The notes: generated by a model not told the origin, from the sequence alone. A stretch of DNA of 64,000 nucleotides from Carnobacterium pleistocenium FTR1 (GCF_000744285.1 NZ_JQLQ01000002.1:186001-250000); one strand, 5' to 3'; counted from the stretch's first letter, positions 43,157 to 52,780 are shown. Translations and numbers: made by a program.

Positions 43157-44156
43157 AAAATAGGTTTTTTATCTTTTCAATATTTTTGATCATAACAGAA
43201 GTTGTTCCATCTGGATTGTTAATAAATTCAACAACGTCTGGATTTCGGTAAAGTTCTATAGGAATGCTTAGCTCGATTCCATTATCCAACCGGAATTTTT
43301 GTTTGGAATATTTTGGTCCAGCTACAGTTACTTCAGCAGGAGCGCGATCCACATAACCTAATTCTCTGATTTCTTCAAAAAACTTTTCTTTTTTTGCATG
43401 GTTATCGCCATAAAGGGTCTCAGCAATTACTTGGTTATCAATGACGTTTTCTTCTGTCATGCTATGAACAAGTGCATCTTTTGTATCAGCTAGTACTTGG
43501 AATTCTTCATCATCAAAGGCTTTGCTGGTTTTTTGAACGGCTTTTTTAATGATCGAAATATTCTCTTTAAGGCTTGGTTGAGGTTTATCTTCTAAAAACA
43601 GTTCGGTGAAATAATAAATTTTCTCGGCTAGTTCAGCAATCAAATGCTTTTTCTCAATCACGTGGTACTCCATATTTGATAAATTTAATACCATGCCTTC
43701 ATGAATCGCTTGGCGAGCGCTCGGTAAGATAGAACGATTGATGATCAACTGATTCGTCAGCGTTTCTTCTTCATATGAAACATAATGAGTGATGCTGTCA
43801 GAATAATTTAATTTAAACAGCCCTAAATGTGGCACTTCATCCAACGTAAAATAGACAAATAATAAATCAGCTGGCGGTATTTCTGGATTAAGTTTTGTAA
43901 TAGAAAAGAATTTATCGGTCAACGTTTTAGTTGTCTCAATGAAATCAGTTTGAGCAGAAGAAAAGGCTTGGGTCAAAGGGTTGTCAGTTGCTAACATACC
44001 CGTCTTCATATTATCTGAATCTTCTACTTTTTCAATCATGGCATGAAGATAATCAAAGGTGAATTTCTCTTTAAGGTCTAGCCCTGCAAAAGAAAAAATA
44101 GGCTCATTGCTGTTTAAATCAAAAATGTGTAAAATAGCTTCTTTAATATAAATCAT
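43155..44156 (-). CDS. nucleoid-associated protein (YejK/NdpA family)
   Basis: 333 aa; ATG 44156 is chosen since GGAGGG lies 6-9 bases upstream. The sequence starts MIYIKEAILHIFDLNSNEPI, a family hallmark, and contains ITHYVSYEEETLTNQLI and RQAIHEGMVLNLS. The family binds DNA in the nucleoid of proteobacteria; in Firmicutes it is often near mobile or defence genes, but its job is not clear. Single-gene unit divergent from the PRD regulator. Confidence 0.82.
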   Translation of the reverse strand: MIYIKEAILHIFDLNSNEPIFSFAGLDLKEKFTFDYLHAMIEKVEDSDNMKTGMLATDNPLTQAFSSAQTDFIETTKTLTDKFFSITKLNPEIPPADLLFVYFTLDEVPHLGLFKLNYSDSITHYVSYEEETLTNQLIINRSILPSARQAIHEGMVLNLSNMEYHVIEKKHLIAELAEKIYYFTELFLEDKPQPSLKENISIIKKAVQKTSKAFDDEEFQVLADTKDALVHSMTEENVIDNQVIAETLYGDNHAKKEKFFEEIRELGYVDRAPAEVTVAGPKYSKQKFRLDNGIELSIPIELYRNPDVVEFINNPDGTTSVMIKNIEKIKNLF

Positions 44157-44251
44157 GTAGTTCCCTCCATTTTCAGTCACGCTTAGTAGTATCTCATAAA
44201 TTTAAAGATCACAAAAGTGATTCTTGAGATAAACAGGATTGTAGGTAAAGA

Positions 44252-44279
44252 ATAAATGACCGTTGCAACGGTCATTTAT
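44252..44279. promoter_or_regulatory. 28-bp perfect palindrome, probable operator
   Basis: ATAAATGACCGTTG followed by its exact reverse complement, no spacer. It is between divergent genes, 57 bases before the PRD regulator start. GACCGTTGCAACGGTC is the core. Confidence 0.6.
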
Positions 44280-44281
44280 CA

Positions 44282-44295
44282 GGGAAGCGTTTTCT
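44282..44295 (+). promoter_or_regulatory. cre-like site before the PTS operon
   Basis: GGGAAGCGTTTTCT matches TGWAARCGYTWNCW at 12 of 14 positions, with the full AAGCGTTTTC core. CcpA control of a sugar PTS operon fits. Confidence 0.5.
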
Positions 44296-44335
44296 TTAAA
44301 CTGAGTTAATATAAATATAACAAGGAGGGGTGGCT

Positions 44336-45829
44336 TTGAGTTCAAAAAATGATCGTGAACAAAAGCTGTTGCTGTTTCTTTCAAAAAATCAAGATTACGT
44401 TACATCAGAAGAATTAACTGAGATTTTAACTGTTTCAAAAAAAACAGTCTACCGATTAATAAAAAAAATTAACGATGAATATTTAGATGGTTCATTAATT
44501 GTATCTGAGAAAGGAAGGGGGTATAAGCTAAACTACGAAAAATTTATCAATCATCAAAAAGGGAATAAGTCCTACAAAGAAGATGGCTTTTCTACTGATG
44601 AGAGACGTAAACGTATTATGGAAGAATTGTTGTTATCTTCGCCTAAACCTTTAACTATCTATCAATTATTTAGTGACTACTATGTAGGAGATTCAGTTAT
44701 TTTTAATGATGAACAACTAATGAGTGAAGAACTTAAAAAGTATCATTTGGTTCTAGAGCGAAAAAACAGAACTTTAGCTATTTTAGGAGAAGAAGTGAAT
44801 ATCAGAAAGGCTATCAAGGATATTATTGAAATATTTAATATTATCGATATAGAGGATTTAAAAAATAATCAAGAACTTAATTTCAATAAATATGATGTTT
44901 TATTTATCTTAGATCAATTAAGAATCATTGAAAAAGATTTAGAGATAACGATTCCTTATCCATATAATATAAATATTTTCTCACATTTGTATATACTGTT
45001 AAGTCGTTCAAGAAAAATTCCTGCTTTACTGTTTACGGATAAGATTACTAATGAAGAAATGGATAATATGAAAAGAGATGCTGATTTGTATCAAGTTGCA
45101 AAAGTTACTGTTAATAATATTGAAAAATATTTGAACAGTTCTTTACCTGATATTGAAATCTACTTTCTTTATCAGTATTTGGTGTCATCAAGAATGCAAG
45201 GCTCTCTCGCTAAAACTTCCACTTTTTCAACAAAAGTTATCCAAATAACTAAAGTATATATTGAAGAAATGAGTATTAAGTTAGGAATTGATATAGAAAA
45301 TCAATCTATTTTTATTGATTTAGCCAATCATATTAAACCAATGCTTAATCGATTAGAACATAAAATTCGAATTAAAAATAGCTTGCTCAATCAAATTAAG
45401 GTAACTTACGAAGAGATATTTTGGGACGTTACTAACGTATCTAAATTTGTAAGTGGAAAATTTGGCTTACCTATAATAAATGATGATGAGAACGGTTTTA
45501 TTACTCTTTATTTTGCGAAAATCATTGAAACAAGCCAATATCAACGGCCTATAAAAACACTTATCATGTGCACCACAGGAATTGGGACTTCAGAACTTAT
45601 AAGAGCAAAAGTAATGAAGAAATTTCCTGAAATAGAAGTTGTAGATGTAGTAGCCTCAAGAAATATGCAAGTATTTAAAGGGAAATATGCAGATGTTGAA
45701 TTGATTTTGAGTACGGTTCATATTGAGGATAGTATACCAATTCCTTATTTATTGGTGAGTGCAATGTTTACCGTTGATGATCAGAAAAGACTTCAGAAAA
45801 AGATAGAGGAGATTCACCATGGACGTTAA
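44336..45829 (+). CDS. PRD-type transcriptional regulator with EIIB-like domain
   Basis: 497 aa from TTG 44336, 7 bases after AAGGAGG. N-terminal helix-turn-helix (YVTSEELTEILTVSKKTVYRLIKKI), PRD-like helical domains in the middle (IEIYFLYQYLVSSRMQG; FIDLANHIKPMLNRLEHKI), and a C-terminal EIIB-type domain with Cys412 in TLIMCTTGIGTSELI. Such regulators are controlled by PTS phosphorylation and activate the neighbouring PTS genes. It overlaps the EIIA gene by 11 bases, so the first gene of the operon encodes its own regulator. Confidence 0.88.
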   Translation: MSSKNDREQKLLLFLSKNQDYVTSEELTEILTVSKKTVYRLIKKINDEYLDGSLIVSEKGRGYKLNYEKFINHQKGNKSYKEDGFSTDERRKRIMEELLLSSPKPLTIYQLFSDYYVGDSVIFNDEQLMSEELKKYHLVLERKNRTLAILGEEVNIRKAIKDIIEIFNIIDIEDLKNNQELNFNKYDVLFILDQLRIIEKDLEITIPYPYNINIFSHLYILLSRSRKIPALLFTDKITNEEMDNMKRDADLYQVAKVTVNNIEKYLNSSLPDIEIYFLYQYLVSSRMQGSLAKTSTFSTKVIQITKVYIEEMSIKLGIDIENQSIFIDLANHIKPMLNRLEHKIRIKNSLLNQIKVTYEEIFWDVTNVSKFVSGKFGLPIINDDENGFITLYFAKIIETSQYQRPIKTLIMCTTGIGTSELIRAKVMKKFPEIEVVDVVASRNMQVFKGKYADVELILSTVHIEDSIPIPYLLVSAMFTVDDQKRLQKKIEEIHHGR

Positions 45830-46256
45830 TTTATTCTATGAAGTTTATTTTAATTGTGAGTTGAAAACAAAAGAAAAAGTGTATTCTTTTATCTCTGAAA
45901 CAGTTTGTCCAGATGATTCTTTTCAAAAAGAGGAAATTGTAAAACAATTGAAAGAAAGAGAACAAGTAGGTAGCACGTTAATAGCTGAACATGTATTATT
46001 GCCTCATATCGAAAGCAGTCAAGTAAAGAAGAGTCAAATACTATTTATTCGATTAGCTGAACCAATAGCATCCTGGGATTGTCAGACAAAGGATATTCAC
46101 TTATTAATTGTTATTTTATTGAAGGAAAACGAAAATGAGCAAATAAAGAGAAAAATCTCTTTATTTACTAGGACGTTAGCAGATGAAGACTATTTAAATA
46201 AATTGTTGAATATTAATGATGAAAAAAATTTTGAACAAGAAATCAAAAGATTTTAG
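45819..46256 (+). CDS. PTS EIIA-like protein (fructose/mannitol/Ntr type)
   Basis: 145 aa. The phosphorylation site His is in EHVLLPHIES; GSTLIAEHVLL and the end SLFTRTLADEDYLNKLL fit PTS_EIIA_2. It is more divergent than the second EIIA in this operon and is fused in position to the PRD regulator gene, so it may serve regulation more than transport. Confidence 0.82.
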   Translation: MDVNLFYEVYFNCELKTKEKVYSFISETVCPDDSFQKEEIVKQLKEREQVGSTLIAEHVLLPHIESSQVKKSQILFIRLAEPIASWDCQTKDIHLLIVILLKENENEQIKRKISLFTRTLADEDYLNKLLNINDEKNFEQEIKRF

Positions 46257-46267
46257 GAGGAAAAATT

Positions 46268-46585
46268 ATGAAAATAGTAGGAGTAGCAGCATGTACGGTT
46301 GGGATCGCACATACGTATATTGCACAAGAAAAATTGGAAAATGCCGCAAAAAAAGCAGGTTATGAAATTGCCATAGAAACACAAGGAACCATTGGAATAG
46401 AAAATGAGTTAACTTTAGAACAGATTGCTGAAGCGGACATTGTCATTTTAGCTTTAGATGTTAAAATTTCTGGACGTGAAAGGTTCGATGGAAAACGAAT
46501 TATTCAAGTACCAACAGAAATCGCTATAAAATCACCAAATAAACTAATTGAAAAAGCGTTAGAAATTGTTATGCAAAACAACTAA
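46268..46585 (+). CDS. PTS fructose-family EIIB, first copy
   Basis: 105 aa. MKIVGVAACTVGIAHTYIAQ has the phosphorylated Cys9 in the fructose-EIIB loop. Transfers phosphate from EIIA to the incoming sugar on EIIC. Nearly identical to the copy at 47081 (about seven differences over the first 96 residues). AGGAGG precedes the ATG. Confidence 0.92.
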   Translation: MKIVGVAACTVGIAHTYIAQEKLENAAKKAGYEIAIETQGTIGIENELTLEQIAEADIVILALDVKISGRERFDGKRIIQVPTEIAIKSPNKLIEKALEIVMQNN

Positions 46586-46612
46586 TTTTTAAGTGAGATG
46601 GGAGAGAAAAAA

Positions 46613-47065
46613 ATGGAAGTAAAAGATATTGTAGATTTGGAAACAATCAAGACCAATATGAGTGCTAAAAATAAAGATGATGCATTGAAAGAATTAACTG
46701 AATTATTATTATTAAATGGATACATTACTGATGCTGAGGGTTTTATGAAAGATATTTATGTTAGAGAATCAGAGGGTCAAACGGGAATTGGAAATTATAT
46801 TGCTATTCCTCATGGTAAAAGTAATTTTGTGAAAAAAATAGGAGTAGCTATTGGAATCATTGAAGAAGAAATCCCTTGGGAGACACTAGATGGTAAAGGA
46901 GTAAAAGCAATTATTCTTTTTGCTGTTGGTAATGATAATGAAGGGGCACAAAATCATTTGAAATTATTATCCTTATTTGCAAGGAAATTAGGAAATGATG
47001 AAGTTGTTGAAAATATACTGCAAGCAAAAAAAGCTGAAGATGTAAAAGCAGCTTTCAGTAACTAG
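46613..47065 (+). CDS. PTS fructose-family EIIA
   Basis: 150 aa from ATG 46613 (GGGAG 7-9 bases upstream). The active His is in IGNYIAIPHGKSNFVKKIGVAI; ALKELTELLLLNGYITDAEGF is the usual N-terminal part. It is sandwiched between the two EIIB genes. Confidence 0.92.
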   Translation: MEVKDIVDLETIKTNMSAKNKDDALKELTELLLLNGYITDAEGFMKDIYVRESEGQTGIGNYIAIPHGKSNFVKKIGVAIGIIEEEIPWETLDGKGVKAIILFAVGNDNEGAQNHLKLLSLFARKLGNDEVVENILQAKKAEDVKAAFSN

Positions 47066-47080
47066 AAAAGGAGAAAGAAT

Positions 47081-47410
47081 ATGAAAATAGTAGGAGTAGC
47101 AGCATGTACGGTTGGAATCGCCCATACGTATATTGCACAAGAAAAATTAGAAAATGCTGCAAAAAAATTAGGTTACGAAATTGCCATCGAAACACAAGGA
47201 ACAATTGGCATAGAAAATGAGTTAACTGCAGAACAGATTGCTCAAGCAGATGTGGTTATTTTAGCTGTAGATGTGAAAATTTCTGGGCGTGAGAGATTTG
47301 AAGGAAAAAGAATCATTCAAGTTTCAACAGAAATCGCGATAAAATCACCGAATAAACTGATTGAAAAAGCAGCAGAGATTATTAAAAAAAGTAATAAAGA
47401 AACTGTATAG
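47081..47410 (+). CDS. PTS fructose-family EIIB, second copy
   Basis: 109 aa, a near duplicate of the EIIB at 46268, with Cys9 kept (GVAACTVGIAH). Differences include A30L, L50A, E55Q, L62V, P82S and a diverged tail. It directly precedes EIIC. Both copies look functional. Confidence 0.92.
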   Translation: MKIVGVAACTVGIAHTYIAQEKLENAAKKLGYEIAIETQGTIGIENELTAEQIAQADVVILAVDVKISGRERFEGKRIIQVSTEIAIKSPNKLIEKAAEIIKKSNKETV

Positions 47411-47422
47411 GGGGAAGGGAAA

Positions 47423-48523
47423 ATGAAGAAAATTAAAGAATTGAATCTTAAAGGTCATTTATTGACAGCGATTTCATATTTGATTCCGATTGTTTGTGGA
47501 GCTGGGTTTTTAATAGCAATTGGAATGGCTTTTGGAGGTACTAGTCAAGCTCAATTGATTCAGGGTGAATTTTCAATTTGGGATGCTCTAGCAACAATGG
47601 GTGGAGCTGGTCTAGGCTTGTTACCAGTAGTTATCGCTACAGGGATTTCTTACTCAATTGCTGGGAAACCAGGGATTGCTCCAGGTTTTATTATTGGTTT
47701 AACAGCTAATGCAATTGGAGCTGGATTTATTGGTGGACTTTTAGGAGGATTTTTGGCCGGCTATCTAGTGTTAAGTACTTTAAAATACGTGAAAGTACCT
47801 AAGTGGGCTAAAGGACTAATGCCAACATTGATTATTCCATTTTTAACCTCAGTTATAGGTGGGTTAATGATGGTTTACGTTATTGGATTACCAATTGCTG
47901 CTTTTACATCGCTATTAACAAATGCTTTAGATAATTTAGGATCTTCTTCACTATTGCTATTTGGTGGTGTTATAGGCTTATTAAGTGGAGTTGACTATGG
48001 TGGACCAATTAATAAAACGGTATTTGCCTTTGTGTTGACCATGCAAGCAGAAGGACTTAATGGACCAATTACAGCATTACAATTAGTAAATACAGCAACA
48101 CCAATCGGATTTGGATTAGCTTATTTTATAGCAAAAATATTCAAAAAAAATATCTATACACCAGTAGAAGTTGAAACTTTAAAATCAGCAGTTCCAATGG
48201 GTGTTATTAATATTGTTGAAGGTGTAATTCCAATCGTTATGAATGACATTGTTCGTTGCTTAATTGCAACAGCAGTTGGTGGAGCGGTCGGTGGAGCAGT
48301 ATCCATGGTATTAGGAGCAGATGCAACTGTGCCATTTGGTGGAGTGTTGATGATACCAACTATGTCTAGACCATGGGCAGGAGTTGCGGCACTGGTAGTA
48401 AATATTCTTGTGACGGGATTAACGCTAGCGTTAATTAAGAAAAAAGTGACTCAAGAGGACATTAATAAGCAATCAGAAATTGAAGAAACGGATATTAATT
48501 TAGACGATATTCAAATTTTCTAA
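47423..48523 (+). CDS. PTS fructose-family EIIC
   Basis: 366-aa membrane permease. About eight or nine hydrophobic segments; family motifs include GAGFLIAIGMAFGG, YSIAGKPGIAPGFIIGLTAN, GFIGGLLGGFLAGY, and PFGGVLMIPTMSRPW. GVDYGGPINKTVF is the sugar-binding region of fructose-type EIIC. Begins 12 bp after EIIB. The substrate is probably a ketohexose, given the downstream epimerase. Confidence 0.93.
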   Translation: MKKIKELNLKGHLLTAISYLIPIVCGAGFLIAIGMAFGGTSQAQLIQGEFSIWDALATMGGAGLGLLPVVIATGISYSIAGKPGIAPGFIIGLTANAIGAGFIGGLLGGFLAGYLVLSTLKYVKVPKWAKGLMPTLIIPFLTSVIGGLMMVYVIGLPIAAFTSLLTNALDNLGSSSLLLFGGVIGLLSGVDYGGPINKTVFAFVLTMQAEGLNGPITALQLVNTATPIGFGLAYFIAKIFKKNIYTPVEVETLKSAVPMGVINIVEGVIPIVMNDIVRCLIATAVGGAVGGAVSMVLGADATVPFGGVLMIPTMSRPWAGVAALVVNILVTGLTLALIKKKVTQEDINKQSEIEETDINLDDIQIF

Positions 48524-48623
48524 TACGAACATGAGAATAATCAGAGCAATGAACTCAAAAAAATATATACCATTTTATAGAATAATTAAAAATAGATAGC
48601 AATAGATGGAGGAAAGATAAGAT

Positions 48624-49313
48624 ATGAAAAAAGTGGAATTTTCACCCTCATTAATGACAATGGATTTAGATAAATTTAAAGAGCAAATTACTTTTTTGAA
48701 CAATCATGTAGGTTCTTACCATATTGATATTATGGATGGACACTATGTTCCCAATATTACTTTGTCCCCATGGTTTATCGAAGAAGTGCGAAAAATAAGC
48801 GATTTGCCTATGTCTGTTCATCTTATGGTAACCGATCCAAGTTTCTGGGTTCAACAATTAGTTGATATAAAGTGTGAATGGATTTGCATGCATGCAGAAG
48901 TACTTGATGGTTTGGCATTTCGATTGATTGATCAAATACAAAACGCTGGTTTAAAAGCTGGTGTAGTATTAAATCCTGAAACTCCTATTGAGACAATATT
49001 ACCTTATATAGAATTAGTTGATAAAATCACTATTATGACGGTTGATCCTGGTTTTGCAGGACAACGTTTTATTGATAGTACACTAGACAAAATTGTTGCT
49101 TTGAGAAAATTACGAGAAGAAAATGGTTACCAATATGTCATTGAAATGGATGGCTCATCCAATCGGAAATCATATAAACAAATTGATGCAGCTGATCCTG
49201 ATATTTATATTGTAGGTCGTAGTGGTTTATTTGGATTAGATGAAGATATTGAAAAATCATGGGAAATTATGAACAGAGATTACAAGGAAAAGACTGGAAA
49301 AGTAATATCATAA
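48624..49313 (+). CDS. alsE: D-allulose-6-phosphate 3-epimerase-like (AlsE type)
   Basis: 229-aa TIM-barrel epimerase. It matches E. coli AlsE more closely than ribulose-phosphate epimerase by my recall: SPSLMTMDLDKFKEQI, HIDIMDGHYVPNITLSPWF, SVHLMVTDP, VLNPETPIETILPYI, MTVDPGFAGQRFI, IEMDGSSN and GRSGLFG. Metal ligands His/Asp in HIDIMDGH and His in SVHLM are kept. It would convert D-allulose 6-phosphate to fructose 6-phosphate. Last gene of the PTS operon; no isomerase is adjacent. Confidence 0.83.
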   Translation: MKKVEFSPSLMTMDLDKFKEQITFLNNHVGSYHIDIMDGHYVPNITLSPWFIEEVRKISDLPMSVHLMVTDPSFWVQQLVDIKCEWICMHAEVLDGLAFRLIDQIQNAGLKAGVVLNPETPIETILPYIELVDKITIMTVDPGFAGQRFIDSTLDKIVALRKLREENGYQYVIEMDGSSNRKSYKQIDAADPDIYIVGRSGLFGLDEDIEKSWEIMNRDYKEKTGKVIS

Positions 49314-49423
49314 AGAGCTAAAGGTATCTGCTTCTATAATAGTTACCCTGTAAAAATGAAGGTTAATTATAATGATATGAATACAATAGAAAAAATAAAA
49401 AGAAAAATAAAAATAAAAAATTT

Positions 49424-49470
49424 AAAAGCTGTAAATCTACATTTTTTAGGTAGATTCACAGCTTTTTTAT
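49424..49470 (+). terminator. terminator of the PTS operon
   Basis: AAAAGCTGTAAATCTAC (49424-49440) pairs with GTAGATTCACAGCTTTT (49450-49466), one mismatch, followed by T. Confidence 0.9.
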
Positions 49471-49597
49471 TTTGAGATATGGAGATTTATGTCATAGTCC
49501 AAGAGTTGGTTTATAAAAGAGACTATTTTACACTCACACTTATATAGTAAACGACTGTTAAATGATATAGAATTATTTTATAAGGGAGTTGCTAAAT

Positions 49598-50467
49598 GTG
49601 ATGCAAGTATTAAACAAATTGAAAAATCAAACGAACTTTACAAATGTAGAAATAAGAGTGGCTGACTATATTATTCAGAATATCACGAAGATTCCTACGA
49701 TAAATATAGAGGTCCTAGCAAAATCAACATATACTTCCCACTCAACAATCATCCGTCTTTGTAAAAAAATGGGCTATGATGGATTTAAAAGTTTTAAAAT
49801 CGCTATTTCAGAAGTAGTTTATAATCAGCTGCATCTACCGGGTGAAGTAGATGCAAACTTCCCATTTAAACAAGAAGATCTGACCATGGATATCGCTAAA
49901 AATATGGCCGATTTAACCATTAATACGGTTAAAAGAACGTTAGCTCAATTAGATGAAGAACTTTTACAATCAGTAGCAGAAATGCTCTACAAATCTGAAC
50001 GTATTTTTCTGTTCTCTCGTGGCGATTCACAAGTCCGAGCGAGAAGTTTTCAAAGTAAATTAATAAAAATCAACAAATTTGCTATTATTTCTGAAGAATA
50101 TGCGGATGTAGCTTGGAATGCATCCAATCTTACCCCAAATGATTGTGCTTTATTTCTATCGTATGGGGGAATTAGTCCACATAATAATCGTATTCTACAA
50201 CATTTTTCTAATGAAATGATTCCAACAATTTTGATAACGGGGAATCCAAACTCTGATTTGATTAAGTTAGCTACCAAAACGATAGTAGTCGTTCAAGAAG
50301 AATACGATTTTGTAAAGATTGGAACGTTTGCCTCACAAGTTGCGTTTGAATATGTTTTAAACACATTATATTCTATCCTATATGCAAAAGAATATAGAGA
50401 TAATTTAGCAAATTTGAAGAAAAAACAAGCGCTGATTGAAAAAGGAATTTTAGCAGAAGAGATATAG
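49598..50467 (+). CDS. RpiR-family regulator with SIS domain
   Basis: About 289 aa. GTG 49598 or ATG 49601 fits AAGGGAG; a TTG at 49589 is too close to it. N-terminal RpiR helix-turn-helix (NFTNVEIRVADYIIQNI; STYTSHSTIIRLCKKMGYDGFKSFK) and a C-terminal SIS sugar-phosphate domain (RIFLFSRGDSQVRARSF; DCALFLSYGGIS). It faces the Gfo/Idh genes, convergent, and follows the alsE operon. The target genes are not clear. Confidence 0.87.
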   Translation: MMQVLNKLKNQTNFTNVEIRVADYIIQNITKIPTINIEVLAKSTYTSHSTIIRLCKKMGYDGFKSFKIAISEVVYNQLHLPGEVDANFPFKQEDLTMDIAKNMADLTINTVKRTLAQLDEELLQSVAEMLYKSERIFLFSRGDSQVRARSFQSKLIKINKFAIISEEYADVAWNASNLTPNDCALFLSYGGISPHNNRILQHFSNEMIPTILITGNPNSDLIKLATKTIVVVQEEYDFVKIGTFASQVAFEYVLNTLYSILYAKEYRDNLANLKKKQALIEKGILAEEI

Positions 50468-50507
50468 AAATCGTTATCTATAAAATAGTGTGATTTTTTC
50501 TAGTCAA

Positions 50508-51485
50508 TTACCCTAGTGTTATACCAGCAGATTCTAAACCTTGATCGACAATACCCATAACCATTTCGCTGTGGTCAAGGTGTTTCGTCATCGTTTCAAA
50601 GTCAGAGTCACTTATGATCCTTTCAAATTCAATGAATTCCTCATACATTCGATGCGTATGAACTTTAAAATCAACTACTGCGCTCTTATTTTGATTGTCT
50701 ATTACAGTAAATTTATCGATAATACTTGTAGGGCCATCAATGATGATAGCTCCTTTATCTCCTTGAATAATGGTTCGGATCGGAGCGGTAGAATCTTTAG
50801 CACCTATACAGATTATTTTTTTATCCCCATAATCCAGACTTAGTATGCCCGAAGTGTCAATCTCTTTTTCAATATTTGCTAAGTAAGTCACTTTTTTTGG
50901 CTTTCCTAAAAGTCCCGTTACAAAATGAATATTATAAATATTAATATCCATTAAAGCTCCGCCACCCATTTTAGGGTTGAAAGCAGGCAAGATTTCTCCT
51001 TTTTTGAAAGCATCATATCGTGAAGAATATTGTGAATAATTGCATTCAACTATTTTGATGGTTCCAATAGCCTTTAGCGATTCTTTTATTTTTTTATAGT
51101 TGGTTAAATATTGATTGGTTATAGCTTCTAATAAAAGGACTTTATTCGCTAAAGCCAATTCTCTAAGTTCTCTCATTTCAGATGATTTGAGGGTAAAGGG
51201 TTTTTCACAAATGACATTTTTTTTACTAAGAATGGCTTGTTTAGCAAAAGAAAAATGCAAATGGTTAGGCAATGCGATATAAACAGTATCGATGTTCTTA
51301 TTTTTTAAACACTCTTCATAGCTAGTTAACACTTGACGAATGCCGTATTTGTTTTTTAAAAGTTCCATTTTATCACTACTTCTATCCGTCCCCACAATCG
51401 CCTCTAACTGAATGTTAGGGATATCGCCAATCATCGTTAAAAAATCATTTACTATCATTCCAGATCCTATAATCGCAAGTTTCAT
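50508..51485 (-). CDS. Gfo/Idh/MocA-family oxidoreductase
   Basis: 325 aa. N-terminal Rossmann start LAIIGSGMIVNDF, the hallmark CEKPFTL with catalytic Lys near residue 95, and GGGALMDINIYNIHFVTGLLG in the second domain. NAD(P)-dependent dehydrogenase of a sugar or polyol. Second gene after another Gfo/Idh gene (55 bp gap), so one operon with two different dehydrogenases. Substrate unknown. Confidence 0.88.
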   Translation of the reverse strand: MKLAIIGSGMIVNDFLTMIGDIPNIQLEAIVGTDRSSDKMELLKNKYGIRQVLTSYEECLKNKNIDTVYIALPNHLHFSFAKQAILSKKNVICEKPFTLKSSEMRELRELALANKVLLLEAITNQYLTNYKKIKESLKAIGTIKIVECNYSQYSSRYDAFKKGEILPAFNPKMGGGALMDINIYNIHFVTGLLGKPKKVTYLANIEKEIDTSGILSLDYGDKKIICIGAKDSTAPIRTIIQGDKGAIIIDGPTSIIDKFTVIDNQNKSAVVDFKVHTHRMYEEFIEFERIISDSDFETMTKHLDHSEMVMGIVDQGLESAGITLG

Positions 51486-51540
51486 GGTAAGCCTTCTTTC
51501 TTAAGTGAGTCATTCGTATCTTTTTAACCAATAGAATAAA

Positions 51541-52557
51541 TTAGTTGCTCATTTTTTGAATACCTTCTTCGAGTATTTCTAGTTGACGAATGGTTTCTTC
51601 ATCTTTCACTAGTGGGTCTTTTCCATTTATAATTGATTCATATAAGCCATCGTAAACATGGCTGTAATCCCCAATTTCTGAAACGACTTTTTCTTCGTGA
51701 TAGATTCCTTCATCATCTACATAGGTCAAAGTGCCATAATGTTCAGGCGTATCAATACCGAAATCAGGGTTAGTAGGCATATAGAATAATTTCAGATGTT
51801 CCTCTTGTCTATCTTTTTCTTGCTTAGTGAACATCCCTTTTTTACCATATAAAACAAAACTTGGACGCGGTTTGATTCTGAAATAACTTGATTTAACAGA
51901 AACTTTTGTTTTTGAATAATAAAAGTCCAAGTCAAAATAATCATTCATTCGACTAGGGCCTAATAATTGCCTTACATCATAATGAATGGAATCGGGATCT
52001 CCAAAATAGGAAAGAACTTGATCAATCGTATGGCAGCCGTGCCCATACAAATAACTTGAAGCGGCCGAAAATTCTGTGCAACTTTCTGGAACTTCGGGTC
52101 TAAAATAATCATAATGCATTTCAACTTCTAGTAATTCACCTATCAGGCCACTTTCAATAACTTTTTGAGCGGTCAGAAAGTCTGAATCATAGCGTCTATT
52201 TTGGTAACACTGGACGAGTAGATTTTTTGATTTTGCTAACTCAAAGAGTTCCCTTGCTTCTTTAGACGTTTCGGTGAAAGGTTTTTCAACCAAAGTGTTT
52301 TTCCCGTTTTCTAAAGCTAATTTTGCAAATTTAAAATGTAATGAACTTGGAAGGCAAACTGCAACCAATTGAATTTCTGGATCACTCCAGATATCTTCTA
52401 AATTCGTTGTGTAATGAACTCCAGGAACCTTATCCCATGGGCTATCTGCATGACGAGAATAGATAGTTTTCACGTTAATATTTTCTGATTTCTGTGAAAA
52501 AGGTAAATGATAGCGATTCGTACTTTTTCCATTGCCAATATAAGCTATTGTTAACAT
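51541..52557 (-). CDS. Gfo/Idh/MocA-family oxidoreductase (YdgJ-like)
   Basis: 338 aa. AYIGNGKSTNRYHLPF is the altered Rossmann loop of the YdgJ/IolW branch (scyllo-inositol dehydrogenase-like); LVEKPFTETSKEARELF has the catalytic Lys, and YGHGCHTIDQVLSYFG the active-site Asp/His. GGAGGTTTTTT lies before the ATG. First gene of the two-gene leftward operon, divergent from deoC. Confidence 0.87.
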   Translation of the reverse strand: MLTIAYIGNGKSTNRYHLPFSQKSENINVKTIYSRHADSPWDKVPGVHYTTNLEDIWSDPEIQLVAVCLPSSLHFKFAKLALENGKNTLVEKPFTETSKEARELFELAKSKNLLVQCYQNRRYDSDFLTAQKVIESGLIGELLEVEMHYDYFRPEVPESCTEFSAASSYLYGHGCHTIDQVLSYFGDPDSIHYDVRQLLGPSRMNDYFDLDFYYSKTKVSVKSSYFRIKPRPSFVLYGKKGMFTKQEKDRQEEHLKLFYMPTNPDFGIDTPEHYGTLTYVDDEGIYHEEKVVSEIGDYSHVYDGLYESIINGKDPLVKDEETIRQLEILEEGIQKMSN

Positions 52558-52780
52558 AAAAAACCTCCTATAGTATGTGGTAATTAGATTATATATGAAA
52601 ATGAGCGTAATAACCCATTACTCAGTCATTAAGGTTCTTTTGTTCTTTTTAATGCTACATACAATGAGGTATTCTAAACATTATGTTTAATGCTTCATGA
52701 TATAGATAGAATCTTTACCTAAAACTGTAACCTTAGTTGTGGTAAAATGAAACCGAATTCAATTAGAGGAGGAAGAAAAA

